From the NCBI RefSeq assembly GCF_900111825.1, contig NZ_FOJM01000001.1, forward strand, positions 48,158 to 112,157: a stretch of 64,000 bases of DNA, written 5' to 3'. The translations under genes and the position numbers were made by a program. How positions within the stretch are numbered: position 1 is the stretch's first letter; each line of letters begins with the position of its first letter. The notes under the pieces are model-generated. The model was not told the origin of the DNA. It ran no database searches and saw only the letters and a list, made by a program, of their open reading frames with translations. The stretch is from Pedobacter suwonensis (GTDB lineage: Bacteria > Bacteroidota > Bacteroidia > Sphingobacteriales > Sphingobacteriaceae). Below are positions 52,916-62,225 of this stretch, one piece after another.

Positions 52916-53899
52916 CTAGGCTTTTGATTTTGCTAGGTTTAAGGCCTCAATAATTGTATTGGGTGCAAGTTTTAGCTTGAAGTCGTTTCCTCCAAAGCTT
53001 TTTGCATCTTTCATGGCCAGTTGCGCAGCCTGCTCAAAATTGGTTAAGCTGGCTTCTTTTCCTTTTAAGAAAATCTCAGATGCGGTTAAACGCCAGGGTT
53101 TATGTGCCACGCCGCCCATGGCCAGCCGAACATCAGTAATTTTATTATTGACGATTTCAAAAGCTGCCGCTACTGATACCAGTGCAAAAGCATAAGAAGC
53201 CCTATCCCTGACTTTTAGATAATGGTAATTTTTGGCCAGGTTGTTTGTAGGGATTTCCAAACCTATAATCATTTCATCGGCCTTTAAGTTATTGTCTAAC
53301 TGTGGTGTATCTCCGGCTAAGCGATGAAAATCTTTAAATGATAGTTTGCGTTCTCCTTTTGCATTGGCCAATATCACTTCAGCGTCTAAGGCAATTAAGG
53401 CTACACACATATCGCTGGGATGAACAGCAATGCATTTTTCTGAAGTTCCGAAAATAGCATGCATGCGGTTAAAACCTTCCATTGCTCCACATCCTGTACC
53501 GGGCTGGCGTTTATTACAAGGCATTTCGATATCGTAAAAATACCCACAGCGCGTACGCTGCATCATGTTTCCGCCAACCGTAGCCACGTTTCTGAGTTGC
53601 GCTGACGCGCCGGCTTGTAAAGCCCGGGAAAGTAAAGGCAGTTTCTCTTTAATCAGGGGATGATCTGCAACTGCCGTATTCGAAGCCAAAGCACCGATAT
53701 GGATTTTATTCCCGATCTGCCTGATTTGTTTCAGCGGTACGTGGTTGATATCAATAAGTTTTTCCGGTGCGGTAACACCTCTCTTCATCAGATCGATTAA
53801 ATTGGTACCACCTGCCAGGAATTTGGCATTTTTATCTTTACCCAATAAAGCAATGGCTGATTTTGCTGTGGTTGTTCTGAGGTATTGAAAATTGATCAT
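52916..53899 (-). CDS. FAD-binding subunit with extra Fe-S cysteines (PaoB-like)
   Basis: A 327-residue subunit of the same enzyme. The FAD domain has KFLAGGTNLIDLMKRGVTAP, HIGALASNTAVADHP and ASAQLRNVATVGGNMMQRTR. A cysteine-containing insertion then follows (CGYFYDIEMPCNKRQPGTGC and a later MHAIFGTSEKC). In E. coli PaoB such an insertion binds a [4Fe-4S] cluster, so an extra electron-transfer centre is likely. The C-terminal part AAFEIVNNKITDVRLAMGGV is the usual end domain. Its ATG overlaps the small-subunit stop by 4 bases. Confidence 0.9.
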   Translation of the reverse strand: MINFQYLRTTTAKSAIALLGKDKNAKFLAGGTNLIDLMKRGVTAPEKLIDINHVPLKQIRQIGNKIHIGALASNTAVADHPLIKEKLPLLSRALQAGASAQLRNVATVGGNMMQRTRCGYFYDIEMPCNKRQPGTGCGAMEGFNRMHAIFGTSEKCIAVHPSDMCVALIALDAEVILANAKGERKLSFKDFHRLAGDTPQLDNNLKADEMIIGLEIPTNNLAKNYHYLKVRDRASYAFALVSVAAAFEIVNNKITDVRLAMGGVAHKPWRLTASEIFLKGKEASLTNFEQAAQLAMKDAKSFGGNDFKLKLAPNTIIEALNLAKSKA

Positions 53900-54519
53900 A
53901 CGGTTTCACCTCCTTCTTTCACTTCAATAATTGCATCAACTATGTTTGGATAAGCACCACACCTGCAGATATTTCCGCTCATGTATTCGCTTATTTCAGC
54001 CCTTGAATTGGCATGGCCTTCACGAACACAGGCTACTGCCGACATGATCTGCCCTGGTGTACAGTAGCCGCATTGAAAACCGTCATGTTTGATAAAAGCA
54101 GCCTGCATCGGATGTAAAGTATCGCCATTTGCCAAACCTTCTATCGTGGTTATTTTCTTTCCCTCATTCATCACTGCTAAGCTGAGACAAGCGTTTACCC
54201 TTTGTCCATCTACATGAACAGTGCAGGCGCCACACTGGCCATGATCACAACCTTTTTTAGTACCCGTTAAGTGTAATTCTTCACGCAGATAATCTAAAAG
54301 GGTTACCCGGGGTTCTACCGTTGTTTGATAAGTTTTGTTATTTACGGTAAGCTTTAGGGGTATTTTCTCAAAAAGTTCGGCAAAACGTTCATCGGCATTA
54401 TTTTCTGCTGCTTTAATTGCGGTACCAGGCGTTAGTGCAATGGCCGTAATTACTGAGGTCTTTTTAAGAAAATCGCGCCTGCTATCACCTTGATTTGGTT
54501 TCTGTTCAGAAGATTTCAT
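53896..54519 (-). CDS. [2Fe-2S] subunit with Tat signal (PaoA-like)
   Basis: A 207-residue small subunit. Its N-terminus holds a twin-arginine signal (DSRRDFLKKTSVITAIALTP), indicating export of the folded complex to the periplasm. The ferredoxin-like domain has GCDHGQCGACTVHVDGQRVN for the first [2Fe-2S] cluster, and the helical domain has FQCGYCTPGQIM and GNICRCGAYPNI for the second. First gene of a three-gene operon with overlapping ends. A dedicated maturation chaperone (PaoD type) is not seen nearby. Confidence 0.92.
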   Translation of the reverse strand: MKSSEQKPNQGDSRRDFLKKTSVITAIALTPGTAIKAAENNADERFAELFEKIPLKLTVNNKTYQTTVEPRVTLLDYLREELHLTGTKKGCDHGQCGACTVHVDGQRVNACLSLAVMNEGKKITTIEGLANGDTLHPMQAAFIKHDGFQCGYCTPGQIMSAVACVREGHANSRAEISEYMSGNICRCGAYPNIVDAIIEVKEGGETV

Positions 54520-54857
54520 AGTTGGATGTTTATAAATGGTTGCGTTACCAGAATCTTCATTATTATCAATTCTTCGATAAAAATTAACCGTTTTTCCGGT
54601 ATTTCCATCTCTAAATTTAAAATAAAAACTAAAGCTAATTTCCTTAAAATTGATAGGTAAAAGAAAAGTTACGCCCCGAAGTTGATACCAACATACATAA
54701 AACCGACAATTTCAAGAAAAGTTCGAACTTTTGTACTACAATTATTGCCTTTCTACCGGGTTAAAAAAATGAGAATGATTTTGATTTAAGGGAAAAAAAA
54801 TCAAATTCAGAATAGTCATGATCATTTTGCGTTTAACCTGAATGATGGTAACTCAGT
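54520..54857. other. 338-base AT-rich upstream region of the molybdoenzyme operon
   Basis: No gene or RNA recognised. It contains a perfect 16-bp palindrome (54717-54732) described separately. The promoter for the operon should be here, but no exact TAnnTTTG element was found on the minus strand. Confidence 0.4.
54717..54732. promoter_or_regulatory. Perfect palindrome AAAAGTTCGAACTTTT
   Basis: A 16-bp exact palindrome about 200 bases upstream of the small-subunit gene and about 125 bases beyond the DUF2071 stop. Without a T run on either side it is more likely a regulator site than a terminator; no regulator gene is adjacent. Confidence 0.35.
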
Positions 54858-55577
54858 CTAAAATCGTTTTCCTTTAAGTACCCTGATTTCTGATCCTTCT
54901 GCCAGGAAAACAGAATCTGGCTCGACATGGTTTAAGAAAGCAAAATCATTACCATAGTTTATCCCAAAATTGACGTTGATTTTATAACTTTTTATAGGAT
55001 AAACTTGCCAGCGCGGATGTTCTACCCCATATTCAGAGGTTTTATTGTGGCCAATTTTAGTGTATCCCCAGTAATGTTCGGTAATAAATTCTTCTTCGCT
55101 ACCCGGTGCAATTTCTTCAGCCTTAGCATTGGCAGTAATCTGAAAATTATGCCATGTTTCACTTTTCCAAAGATAATCCACCTCAAGCTGGTTTTCCTGT
55201 TCTACCCAAACATGTTTCATGGGTAAAGTTTGATATTTTTCTTTATAAATGGCATTGGCAACAAATGTGATTGCAGGCAAAGGAACAATTTCTTTAACAA
55301 AAACAACTCCTCTTTTCCATTCTTTACCATCTTTATACCGAACATAGAAGCGCAGGTTAACTTCCTCGAAATTTGTATGGAATGGAATATTAAAGCCAAG
55401 TAACTTTACATTCATAAACATGAAACCCACTAAGCTCACATAATACTTTCCATTCCAGCTATCTAATTCGGTGTGCGGAGGAAGATACTTTAAAAGAATT
55501 TGCTCATCTACCGCATATTGCGCAAGTGCTAACTTTCGCCATTCCGCAGTTAAGAAAACACCTTTTTTAGCTGTCAT
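54858..55577 (-). CDS. DUF2071 family protein (YqjF-like)
   Basis: A 239-residue protein of the DUF2071 family, related in fold to acetoacetate decarboxylase-like proteins. The opening WRKLALAQYAVDEQILLKYL and LPPHTELDSWNGKYYVSLVG, then FHTNFEEVNLRFYVRY, are the family's hallmark segments. A later WGYTKIGHNKTSEYGVEHPR stretch supports it. No catalytic role is established for the family. Its start overlaps the kdsA stop by one base (TAATG), so it is co-translated with kdsA. Confidence 0.85.
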   Translation of the reverse strand: MTAKKGVFLTAEWRKLALAQYAVDEQILLKYLPPHTELDSWNGKYYVSLVGFMFMNVKLLGFNIPFHTNFEEVNLRFYVRYKDGKEWKRGVVFVKEIVPLPAITFVANAIYKEKYQTLPMKHVWVEQENQLEVDYLWKSETWHNFQITANAKAEEIAPGSEEEFITEHYWGYTKIGHNKTSEYGVEHPRWQVYPIKSYKINVNFGINYGNDFAFLNHVEPDSVFLAEGSEIRVLKGKRF

Positions 55578-56389
55578 TATATAACAGCTTGTCTTAAACG
55601 AACTAATTTGATTAAAGTTTCTTCGAGCAAATCTAAATGAAGCATGTTGGCTCCATCTGATTTGGCATTTGCAGGATCAGGATGTGTTTCGATAAATAAG
55701 CCATCAGCACCAACGGCAATGGCTGCTTTTGCAATAGTTGAAATCAGTTCGGGTTTACCACCGGTAACTCCGCTGCTTTGATTAGGCTGTTGTAAACTAT
55801 GGGTACAATCCATTACCACAGGCACACCAAAACTTTGCATTTCGGGTAAACCGCGATAATCTACAATCAGATCCTGATAACCAAAGGTATTTCCACGATC
55901 GGTTAAGATGACCTTATTGTTGCCTGCCTCTTTTACCTTTTCAACCGCAAATTTCATTGACCCAGCCGATAAAAACTGGCCTTTTTTTACATTTACCACT
56001 TTCCCCGTTTCTGCAGCAGCAACTAATAAATCGGTTTGGCGGCACAAAAAAGCCGGAATCTGCAGTACATCAACATACGCAGCAGCCATCGCGGCTTCAC
56101 CACTTTCATGGATATCGGTAACGGTTGGCACACCAAATTCTCTGCCGATCCTTTCTAAAATGCGTAACGCTTTTTCATCGCCAATGCCCGTAAAAGAACT
56201 TCCTTTACTTCTATTTGCCTTGCGGTACGACCCCTTAAAAATGTATGGAATCTGCAGTTTATCGGTAACCGTAATAATCTTTTCAGCAATTCTCATGGCA
56301 ATATCTTCGCCTTCAATCGCGCATGGACCCGCCATTAAAAAGAAATTCCCTGAATCTGTATTTTTTAATTTATCTAAATAGTTTAACAT
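55577..56389 (-). CDS. kdsA: 3-deoxy-8-phosphooctulonate synthase
   Basis: A 270-residue TIM-barrel enzyme condensing PEP with arabinose 5-phosphate to Kdo-8-phosphate, a step of LPS inner-core synthesis. It shows FFLMAGPCAIEGED, FKGSYRKANRSKGSSFTGIG, VTDIHESGEAAMAAAYVDVL, FLCRQTDLLVAAAETGKVVN and FIETHPDPANAKSDGANML. All motifs agree with KdsA over DAHP synthase. Its partner kdsD lies 3 kb away on the other strand beyond recQ. Confidence 0.95.
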   Translation of the reverse strand: MLNYLDKLKNTDSGNFFLMAGPCAIEGEDIAMRIAEKIITVTDKLQIPYIFKGSYRKANRSKGSSFTGIGDEKALRILERIGREFGVPTVTDIHESGEAAMAAAYVDVLQIPAFLCRQTDLLVAAAETGKVVNVKKGQFLSAGSMKFAVEKVKEAGNNKVILTDRGNTFGYQDLIVDYRGLPEMQSFGVPVVMDCTHSLQQPNQSSGVTGGKPELISTIAKAAIAVGADGLFIETHPDPANAKSDGANMLHLDLLEETLIKLVRLRQAVI

Positions 56390-56420
56390 TGTTGAGATGT
56401 GAGATGTGGGATTTGAGACA

Positions 56421-56468
56421 TGAGATTTGAGACTTGTGTTTCTCTCAGATCTAACGTCTCAAATCTCA
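56421..56468. repeat. Inverted repeat between kdsA and recQ
   Basis: TGAGATTTGAGAC (56421-56433) and GTCTCAAATCTCA (56456-56468) are a perfect 13-bp pair with 22 bases between; similar GAGATGTG/GAGACATG words precede it. As the only gap before kdsA on this strand it may end recQ transcription, but there is no T run. Confidence 0.6.
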
Positions 56469-56478
56469 TATCTGATTT

Positions 56479-58668
56479 TTAGTTTCCTAATTCTGACATA
56501 AATTTTATCCGCATCAATTGAATTTCTTCCCGGGTGTAATCGGTTTCGCCCAGTTCATTTAGTGCTTCGTCTATAGAATCGCTTTCAGCTGCCCTGAAGT
56601 AATCAAAAACTTCATCCTGCCTATCATCGTCAATGATTTCATCAATAAAGTAGTTCAGGTTCAGTTTGGTGCCGGAGTTTACAATCGACTCTACTTCTTT
56701 CAGGATTTCTTCGTAAGTGATGCCTTTTGAATCGGCAATGTCTTCCAGGCCAATCTGTCTGTCGATATTTTGGATGATTGATACTTTCATCTGCGATTTA
56801 TTGGCCTGCGTTTTAATGATCAGATCAATAGGACGTTCGATGTCGTTATCCTCCACATATTTTTTGATTAATTCAATAAAAGGTGCACCGAATTTCATTG
56901 CTTTACCCGAACCTACACCAGAAATCTGGCGAAGTTCTTCCATGGTAATTGGATAATGGGTACACATTTCTTCTAAAGACGGATCCTGGAAAACCACAAA
57001 TGGTGGAACGCTTTTTTGCTTCGCAATTTTTTTACGCAGCTCTTTGAGCAACGATAAAAGATGGGTATCCAAAGCACCTGTACCTTGTTTTACATCTTCA
57101 TCATCATCGTCGGTACTGTTTCCTATCGGCTCATTTAATATGAATTTGAGGCTGTAAGGATTAACGATAAAATCTTTTCCCTGTTTAGTTAATTTTAATA
57201 AACCGTAATTATCGATATCCTTAAAAAGATAATTATTTAAAACCGCCTGGCGGATAATGGATTTCCACATCAGCTCACCGTCCTCCTTGCCGATTCCAAA
57301 TTCAGGAACCTTACTATGTTCATAAGCAATGGTTTGCGCTGTTTCCAGACCTAAAAAGACATTTAACAGGTGTGCATCATCGAACTTCTCACCGGATTTT
57401 TCAATAAACTTTAATAAGGTAGATAACTGGCTTTCTACTTCAAACTGTTTTTTAGGCTTTTTGCAGTTGTCGCACATGCAGTTGCAGCCGGTTTCGTTAA
57501 AGTTTTCGCCAAAATAGTGTAAGATCTGCTTACGACGGCAAACGCCGGATTCTGCATAATCAATCACTTCCTTTAATATCTGTGTACCAATCTCTCTTTC
57601 AGAAACCGGTTTATCTTTCATAAATTTTGCCAGTTTATCTACATCTTTTTGAGAGTAGAAAGCAATGCACACGCCTTCGCCACCATCACGTCCGGCTCTA
57701 CCGGTTTCCTGATAATAACCTTCCATACTCTTAGGCACATCGTGGTGGATGACAAAGCGTACATCTGGTTTATCGATCCCCATACCAAAGGCAATCGTTG
57801 CAACAATTACCTCGGCATCTTCCATCAAAAATTTATCCTGTGTTTCGGCCCTGACTTTCGGATCTAAACCTGCATGATAAGGCAAGGCACTGATTCCATT
57901 CAGGTTTAAAGCTTCGGCCACTTCCTCTACCTTTTTACGGCTTAGGCAATAGATAATCCCTGATTTACCCGGATTAGACTTGATATATTTAATGATTTCT
58001 TTGGTGATATCTTTTTTAGGACGGATTTCATAAAATAAATTCGGCCGGTTAAATGAAGATTTGAATAACGTGGCTTCCGTCATGCCCAGATTCTTCATAA
58101 TGTCCTGTTGTACCTTTGGCGTAGCCGTCGCAGTTAATGCAATAATCGGGATATTATTCCCCAACCCTGCAATAACCTGTTTAATCTTACGGTATTCCGG
58201 CCTGAAATCGTGCCCCCATTCAGAGATACAATGTGCCTCATCAACGGCGACAAAGGAAATTTTAATCAGGTTTAAAAATTCAATGTTATCCTGTTTTGCC
58301 AAAGACTCTGGCGCAACGTACAATAATTTAGTCTGACCGCTCAAGAGGTCAGATTTAACTTGAGTAATTTCAGATTTGTTTAAGGATGAATTAAGAAAGT
58401 GAGCAATACTGTCATTTCCACCAAAAGCCCTTAATTGGTCTACCTGGTTTTTCATTAATGCGATTAAAGGAGAAATCACAATTGCTGTACCCTCGCTCAT
58501 TAAAGCGGGCAACTGATAGCAAATAGACTTCCCTCCGCCTGTGGGCATAATAACAAAAGTATTATTGCCTTCTAAAATATTGGTAATGATCGACTCCTGA
58601 TCACCCTTGAAATTATCAAACCCGAAGAAATTTTGTAGGTTATCAAATAACGACTTTTTCACGTCCAT
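56479..58668 (-). CDS. recQ: ATP-dependent DNA helicase RecQ
   Basis: A 729-residue 3'-5' helicase of recombination repair. I start at the ATG at 58668 (MDVKKSLFDNLQNFFG); a longer frame begins at 58707. Motifs: GDQESIITNIL, VIMPTGGGKSICYQLPAL (Walker A), AVDEAHCISEWGHDFRPEYR (DEAH box), ALTATATPKV, FGMGIDKPDVRFVIHHDVPK and YQETGRAGRDG. The zinc-binding region has CRRKQILHYFGE and CNCMCDNC. An HRDC-like domain (ELRQISGVGSGKAMKFG) and an acidic tail complete it. The tail may bind partner proteins. Confidence 0.95.
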   Translation of the reverse strand: MDVKKSLFDNLQNFFGFDNFKGDQESIITNILEGNNTFVIMPTGGGKSICYQLPALMSEGTAIVISPLIALMKNQVDQLRAFGGNDSIAHFLNSSLNKSEITQVKSDLLSGQTKLLYVAPESLAKQDNIEFLNLIKISFVAVDEAHCISEWGHDFRPEYRKIKQVIAGLGNNIPIIALTATATPKVQQDIMKNLGMTEATLFKSSFNRPNLFYEIRPKKDITKEIIKYIKSNPGKSGIIYCLSRKKVEEVAEALNLNGISALPYHAGLDPKVRAETQDKFLMEDAEVIVATIAFGMGIDKPDVRFVIHHDVPKSMEGYYQETGRAGRDGGEGVCIAFYSQKDVDKLAKFMKDKPVSEREIGTQILKEVIDYAESGVCRRKQILHYFGENFNETGCNCMCDNCKKPKKQFEVESQLSTLLKFIEKSGEKFDDAHLLNVFLGLETAQTIAYEHSKVPEFGIGKEDGELMWKSIIRQAVLNNYLFKDIDNYGLLKLTKQGKDFIVNPYSLKFILNEPIGNSTDDDDEDVKQGTGALDTHLLSLLKELRKKIAKQKSVPPFVVFQDPSLEEMCTHYPITMEELRQISGVGSGKAMKFGAPFIELIKKYVEDNDIERPIDLIIKTQANKSQMKVSIIQNIDRQIGLEDIADSKGITYEEILKEVESIVNSGTKLNLNYFIDEIIDDDRQDEVFDYFRAAESDSIDEALNELGETDYTREEIQLMRIKFMSELGN

Positions 58669-58759
58669 TTTGTGTAATAAAATATGCGATGCTATTTTTG
58701 TATCCAAAATAACATAATTTTACAAGAATTTCAAGTATTAACAAACAATTATTTTCTCT

Positions 58760-59728
58760 TTGAAAAGTAAAAAATCCATAATCCAATCAGCTATAGGCAC
58801 TTTAGAGCTTGAAGCAGCTGCAATATTAAATGTTGCGAAAAACATTAACGGCGATTTTGAGAAAGTCGTATCAAGCATTCTAAATAGCAAAGGACGGGTG
58901 ATTGTAACGGGCATAGGTAAAAGTGCAATTATCGCGCAGAAAATAGTGGCTACTTTTAATTCAACAGGTACACCCGCTATTTTTATGCATGCTGCAGATG
59001 CGATCCATGGCGATTTGGGCATGATCCAAATGGATGATATTGTCATTTGCCTTTCCAAAAGCGGAAATACGCCTGAAATTAAAGTGCTTACTCCCTTATT
59101 GAAATCAGCTGGCAATCTACTGATTGGTATGGTTGGCGAATTAAATTCTTTTTTGGCAGAGCAGGCCGATCTGATTTTGAATACCGCTTTCGAAAAAGAG
59201 GCCTGTCCGCATAATTTGGCGCCAACAACCAGTACAACTGCGCAATTGGCATTGGGTGATGCTTTGGCCATTTGTTTGTTAGAATGTAGAGCGTTTAACG
59301 AATCTGATTTTGCAAAATATCACCCGGGTGGATCTTTAGGTAAAAAACTATATTTAAAAGCGCGTGATTTAGCCCTGTCTAACGAAAAACCAGCTATACA
59401 TCCTTCTGCATCAGTTAAAGATGTGCTGATCGAAATTAGTAAAAACCGTTTGGGGGCCGTAGCTGTTGTAGATAGCGACGATAAGGTACTGGGCATTATT
59501 ACCGATGGTGATGTTAGGCGGATGTTGGAAAATAATACTACTATTGCAAACTTAAAAGCAGAGGATATCATGGGCAGAACACCAAAGAGCATACAATTTG
59601 ATGCTTTAGCTGTCGATGCCCTGGATATTATTAAGCAAAACAATATTACCCAGTTGTTAGTTCTGGAACAAAATACTTACTTTGGCATCATCCATTTACA
59701 CGATCTTTTGAATGAAGGCATTGTGTAA
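58760..59728 (+). CDS. kdsD: Arabinose-5-phosphate isomerase (KpsF/GutQ family)
   Basis: A 322-residue SIS-domain isomerase converting ribulose 5-phosphate to arabinose 5-phosphate for Kdo synthesis. SIS motifs are VIVTGIGKSAIIAQKIVATF, IFMHAADAIHGDLGMI and ICLSKSGNTPEI. They are followed by two CBS domains (SVKDVLIEISKNRLGAVAVV and VDALDIIKQNNITQLLVL). The only start consistent with family length is TTG at 58760; no ATG is near. It feeds KdsA. The guanylyltransferase gene follows after 14 bases. Confidence 0.92.
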   Translation: MKSKKSIIQSAIGTLELEAAAILNVAKNINGDFEKVVSSILNSKGRVIVTGIGKSAIIAQKIVATFNSTGTPAIFMHAADAIHGDLGMIQMDDIVICLSKSGNTPEIKVLTPLLKSAGNLLIGMVGELNSFLAEQADLILNTAFEKEACPHNLAPTTSTTAQLALGDALAICLLECRAFNESDFAKYHPGGSLGKKLYLKARDLALSNEKPAIHPSASVKDVLIEISKNRLGAVAVVDSDDKVLGIITDGDVRRMLENNTTIANLKAEDIMGRTPKSIQFDALAVDALDIIKQNNITQLLVLEQNTYFGIIHLHDLLNEGIV

Positions 59729-59742
59729 TTTTAAATTATAAA

Positions 59743-60834
59743 ATGAATAAAAACTACTATGCATTAATTATGGCCGGTGGCGTTGGAAGCCGCTTTTGGC
59801 CGGTGAGCAGAACAGAATATCCAAAACAATTCATAGATTTTTTCGGTGTCGGAAAAACCCTTATTCAAAGCACTTATGAAAGATTTCTGAATATCTGTCC
59901 CCCGGAAAATATATTTATCGTTACCAACGAAATTTATACCGGTCTGATTAAAGAGCAGTTACCACTGTTAACGGATAACCAGATTTTGGCCGAGCCTTTA
60001 ATGAGAAATACAGCACCTTGTATAGCTTACGGAAGTTTAAAAATCGCAGAATTAAATCCTGATGCGACCATTGTGGTTGCGCCATCAGATCATACCATCG
60101 CTAATATTGATGGCTTTGTGGCATCCATTGAGCAATCTTTAGAAGCAGCATCCAAAAATGATTGTTTAATCACGTTGGGAATTAAACCGAACCGTCCGGA
60201 TACTGGTTACGGTTATATTCAGCATACTGATTATGTGCTTAATACCGATACTGACCTGCATAAGGTTAAAACCTTTACCGAAAAGCCAAATTTAGATTTG
60301 GCTAAATCATTTATACAAAGTGGTGATTTTTTATGGAATGCCGGGATTTTTATCTGGTCTGCCAGAGCGATATTAAAGGCTTTCGAGAAACATCTGCCAG
60401 ATATGTATGAAATATTTAATGTTGGAAGGACTGAGTTGAATAAGGCCAGTGAAAAAGAATTTATCAATAATGCCTATTTCCAATGCACCAATATTTCAAT
60501 AGATTTTGGAATTATGGAGAAGGCAGAAAACGTTTACGTACTTCCATCTGATTTCGGATGGTCTGATTTAGGTACCTGGGCGTCTATTTATGAAATGGCT
60601 GAAAAGGATTATGTGGGTAATGCCGTTATTCCTTCAGAACAGGTGCTGATGTTCGATTCATCAAATTGTATGGTAAATGTTCCAAAGGATAAATTGGTGA
60701 TCTTACAAGGGCTGCATGATTATATTGTGGTTGAAAACAATAATATGCTTATGATCTGCCCTAGAGACGAAGAACAGAAGGTTAAAGAGTTTGTTGCGGA
60801 AGTTAAATCCAGATTTGGAAATAAGTTTATCTAA
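59743..60834 (+). CDS. Mannose-1-phosphate guanylyltransferase
   Basis: A 363-residue nucleotidyltransferase making GDP-mannose. The N-terminus reads YALIMAGGVGSRFWPVSRTE followed by PKQFIDFFG, the pyrophosphorylase signature, with TFTEKPNLDLAKSFI (sugar-binding) and FLWNAGIFIWSARAIL. ISIDFGIMEKAENVYVLPSD and FGWSDLGTWASIYE come towards the end. No C-terminal phosphomannose isomerase domain, so it is the single-function form. GDP-mannose serves LPS/polysaccharide synthesis, matching the neighbouring kdsD. Confidence 0.93.
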   Translation: MNKNYYALIMAGGVGSRFWPVSRTEYPKQFIDFFGVGKTLIQSTYERFLNICPPENIFIVTNEIYTGLIKEQLPLLTDNQILAEPLMRNTAPCIAYGSLKIAELNPDATIVVAPSDHTIANIDGFVASIEQSLEAASKNDCLITLGIKPNRPDTGYGYIQHTDYVLNTDTDLHKVKTFTEKPNLDLAKSFIQSGDFLWNAGIFIWSARAILKAFEKHLPDMYEIFNVGRTELNKASEKEFINNAYFQCTNISIDFGIMEKAENVYVLPSDFGWSDLGTWASIYEMAEKDYVGNAVIPSEQVLMFDSSNCMVNVPKDKLVILQGLHDYIVVENNNMLMICPRDEEQKVKEFVAEVKSRFGNKFI

Positions 60835-61040
60835 GGATGGATAATGTGAGATGTAAAATGGATGATGTGGCATAGTTGCATCATCCATTTTGCATATTCT
60901 ATTGTAGAAAGATCCTGAAACAAGTACTATTGACAGAATTCATTAGGGCGGTCGTCATCCGATAGCTATCGGATCTCGCGTATGCGGGAATCTTAAAGCG
61001 ATTGCATCCATCTCCCCTTTTCCATTAAATTGTGCTTACA

Positions 61041-61264
61041 GATCCTGAAACAAGTTCAGGATGACGGATCTGGTTGAATTCCATCATCCATCTTTCCTTT
61101 TCCATTAAATTTCGTTTAAAGATCCTGAAGCACGTTCAGGATGACGGATCAGGTTGAATTCCATCATCCATCTCCCCTTTTACATTAAGTTGCGTTAATA
61201 GATCCTTAAACACCTTCAGCATGGCGGATCTGGTTGAATTCCATTATCCATCTCCCCTTTTACA
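61041..61264. repeat. 80-bp tandem repeat, about three copies
   Basis: Units begin at 61041, 61121 and 61201 with GATCCTGAAACAAGTTCAGG or variants, then GATGACGGATCTGGTTGAAT and a C/T-rich run (CCATCTCCCC). Each first part folds into a CCTGAA/TTCAGG hairpin in at least two copies. A partial copy lies at 60911, and TCCGATAGCTATCGGA (60958-60973) is a perfect palindrome within it. The repeat fills most of the 440-base gap between two convergent genes; no gene is visible. Confidence 0.9.
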
Positions 61265-61274
61265 TCTTAAATTG

Positions 61275-62039
61275 TTATATCCTCTGCCTAACTGCCTCGT
61301 ATAAAATTACCCCGGCAGCTACCGAAACATTTAATGATTCAATTTTTCCTGCCATAGGTATTTTAGCTAAATGATCTGCTACCCTCAAAAGGTCGTTAGA
61401 AATGCCTTCATCTTCTGAACCCATTATAATTGCTGTAGGCATGGTATAATCGGGGGCGTAAATAAAATCATTGGTTTTTTCAGTACAGGCCACAATCTGC
61501 AGACCACTCTCTTGCAGAAACAAGCAGGTTTTATGCAGGTTGGCATGGCGGCAAATCGGAATGCTGAATAATGCACCTGCAGAAGTTTTAATCGCATCCG
61601 CGTTAATCTGTGCCGCATTTTTTAACGGAACAACTATGGCGTGAACACCTACACAGGCAGCCGTACGTGCTATTGCACCCATGTTGCGCACGTCAGTTAC
61701 ACTATCTAAAACCAGAATTAGCGGCACTTCGCCCTTTTCGAAAACAGCAGGAATAATGTCTTCAATATTTTGATAGGTAATTGGAGAAATGACAGCAATG
61801 ACGCCCTGATGGTTTTTCTGCGACATGCGGTTCAGCTTTTCTACAGGAACCGAATTTAATGGTATAAGTGTATCCTTTAGAAGGGCTTTCAGCTCCAGAA
61901 AGAGTTCACCTCCCAAACCGCGTTGCTGATAAATGGTTTCAATGTCTCTTCCTGCTTTAACGGCTTCTATTACGGCCCTGATGCCGAATACAAACTCATT
62001 ATTCTCTTTTGCCCTTTGCGGTCTTCTAAAATTATCCAT
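61275..62039 (-). CDS. rlmB: 23S rRNA 2'-O-methyltransferase RlmB (TrmH/SpoU family)
   Basis: A 254-residue SPOUT-fold methyltransferase that in E. coli modifies Gm2251 of 23S rRNA. The N-terminal substrate-binding domain begins NNEFVFGIRAVIEAVKAGRD. The knotted domain has ILVLDSVTDVRNMGAIARTA, AIIMGSEDEGISNDLL and IPMAGKIESLNVSVAAGVIL, the three SpoU motifs. The length and the FGIRAV opening favour RlmB over TrmH or TrmL. Divergent from dnaB. Confidence 0.92.
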   Translation of the reverse strand: MDNFRRPQRAKENNEFVFGIRAVIEAVKAGRDIETIYQQRGLGGELFLELKALLKDTLIPLNSVPVEKLNRMSQKNHQGVIAVISPITYQNIEDIIPAVFEKGEVPLILVLDSVTDVRNMGAIARTAACVGVHAIVVPLKNAAQINADAIKTSAGALFSIPICRHANLHKTCLFLQESGLQIVACTEKTNDFIYAPDYTMPTAIIMGSEDEGISNDLLRVADHLAKIPMAGKIESLNVSVAAGVILYEAVRQRI

Positions 62040-62056
62040 GTTTTAAAATTGTTAGG

Positions 62057-62064
62057 CAAAAGTA
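62057..62064 (-). promoter_or_regulatory. -7 promoter element for rlmB
   Basis: On the minus strand this reads TACTTTTG, matching TAnnTTTG, 17 bases before the rlmB ATG. Confidence 0.5.
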
Positions 62065-62225
62065 TTCAATTAAAATGTTTTGACCCTAAACAATATGTAG
62101 CTTATTAACATTTAATTGTTTAAAATTTTTAAAGCCTCATAAATGCGATAAAATTTAATTTGATTATCCCTCAATTTGTTAACAAACGGCTAGTAATTAT
62201 TCAAACAACCCCATCAAAATTTGCT

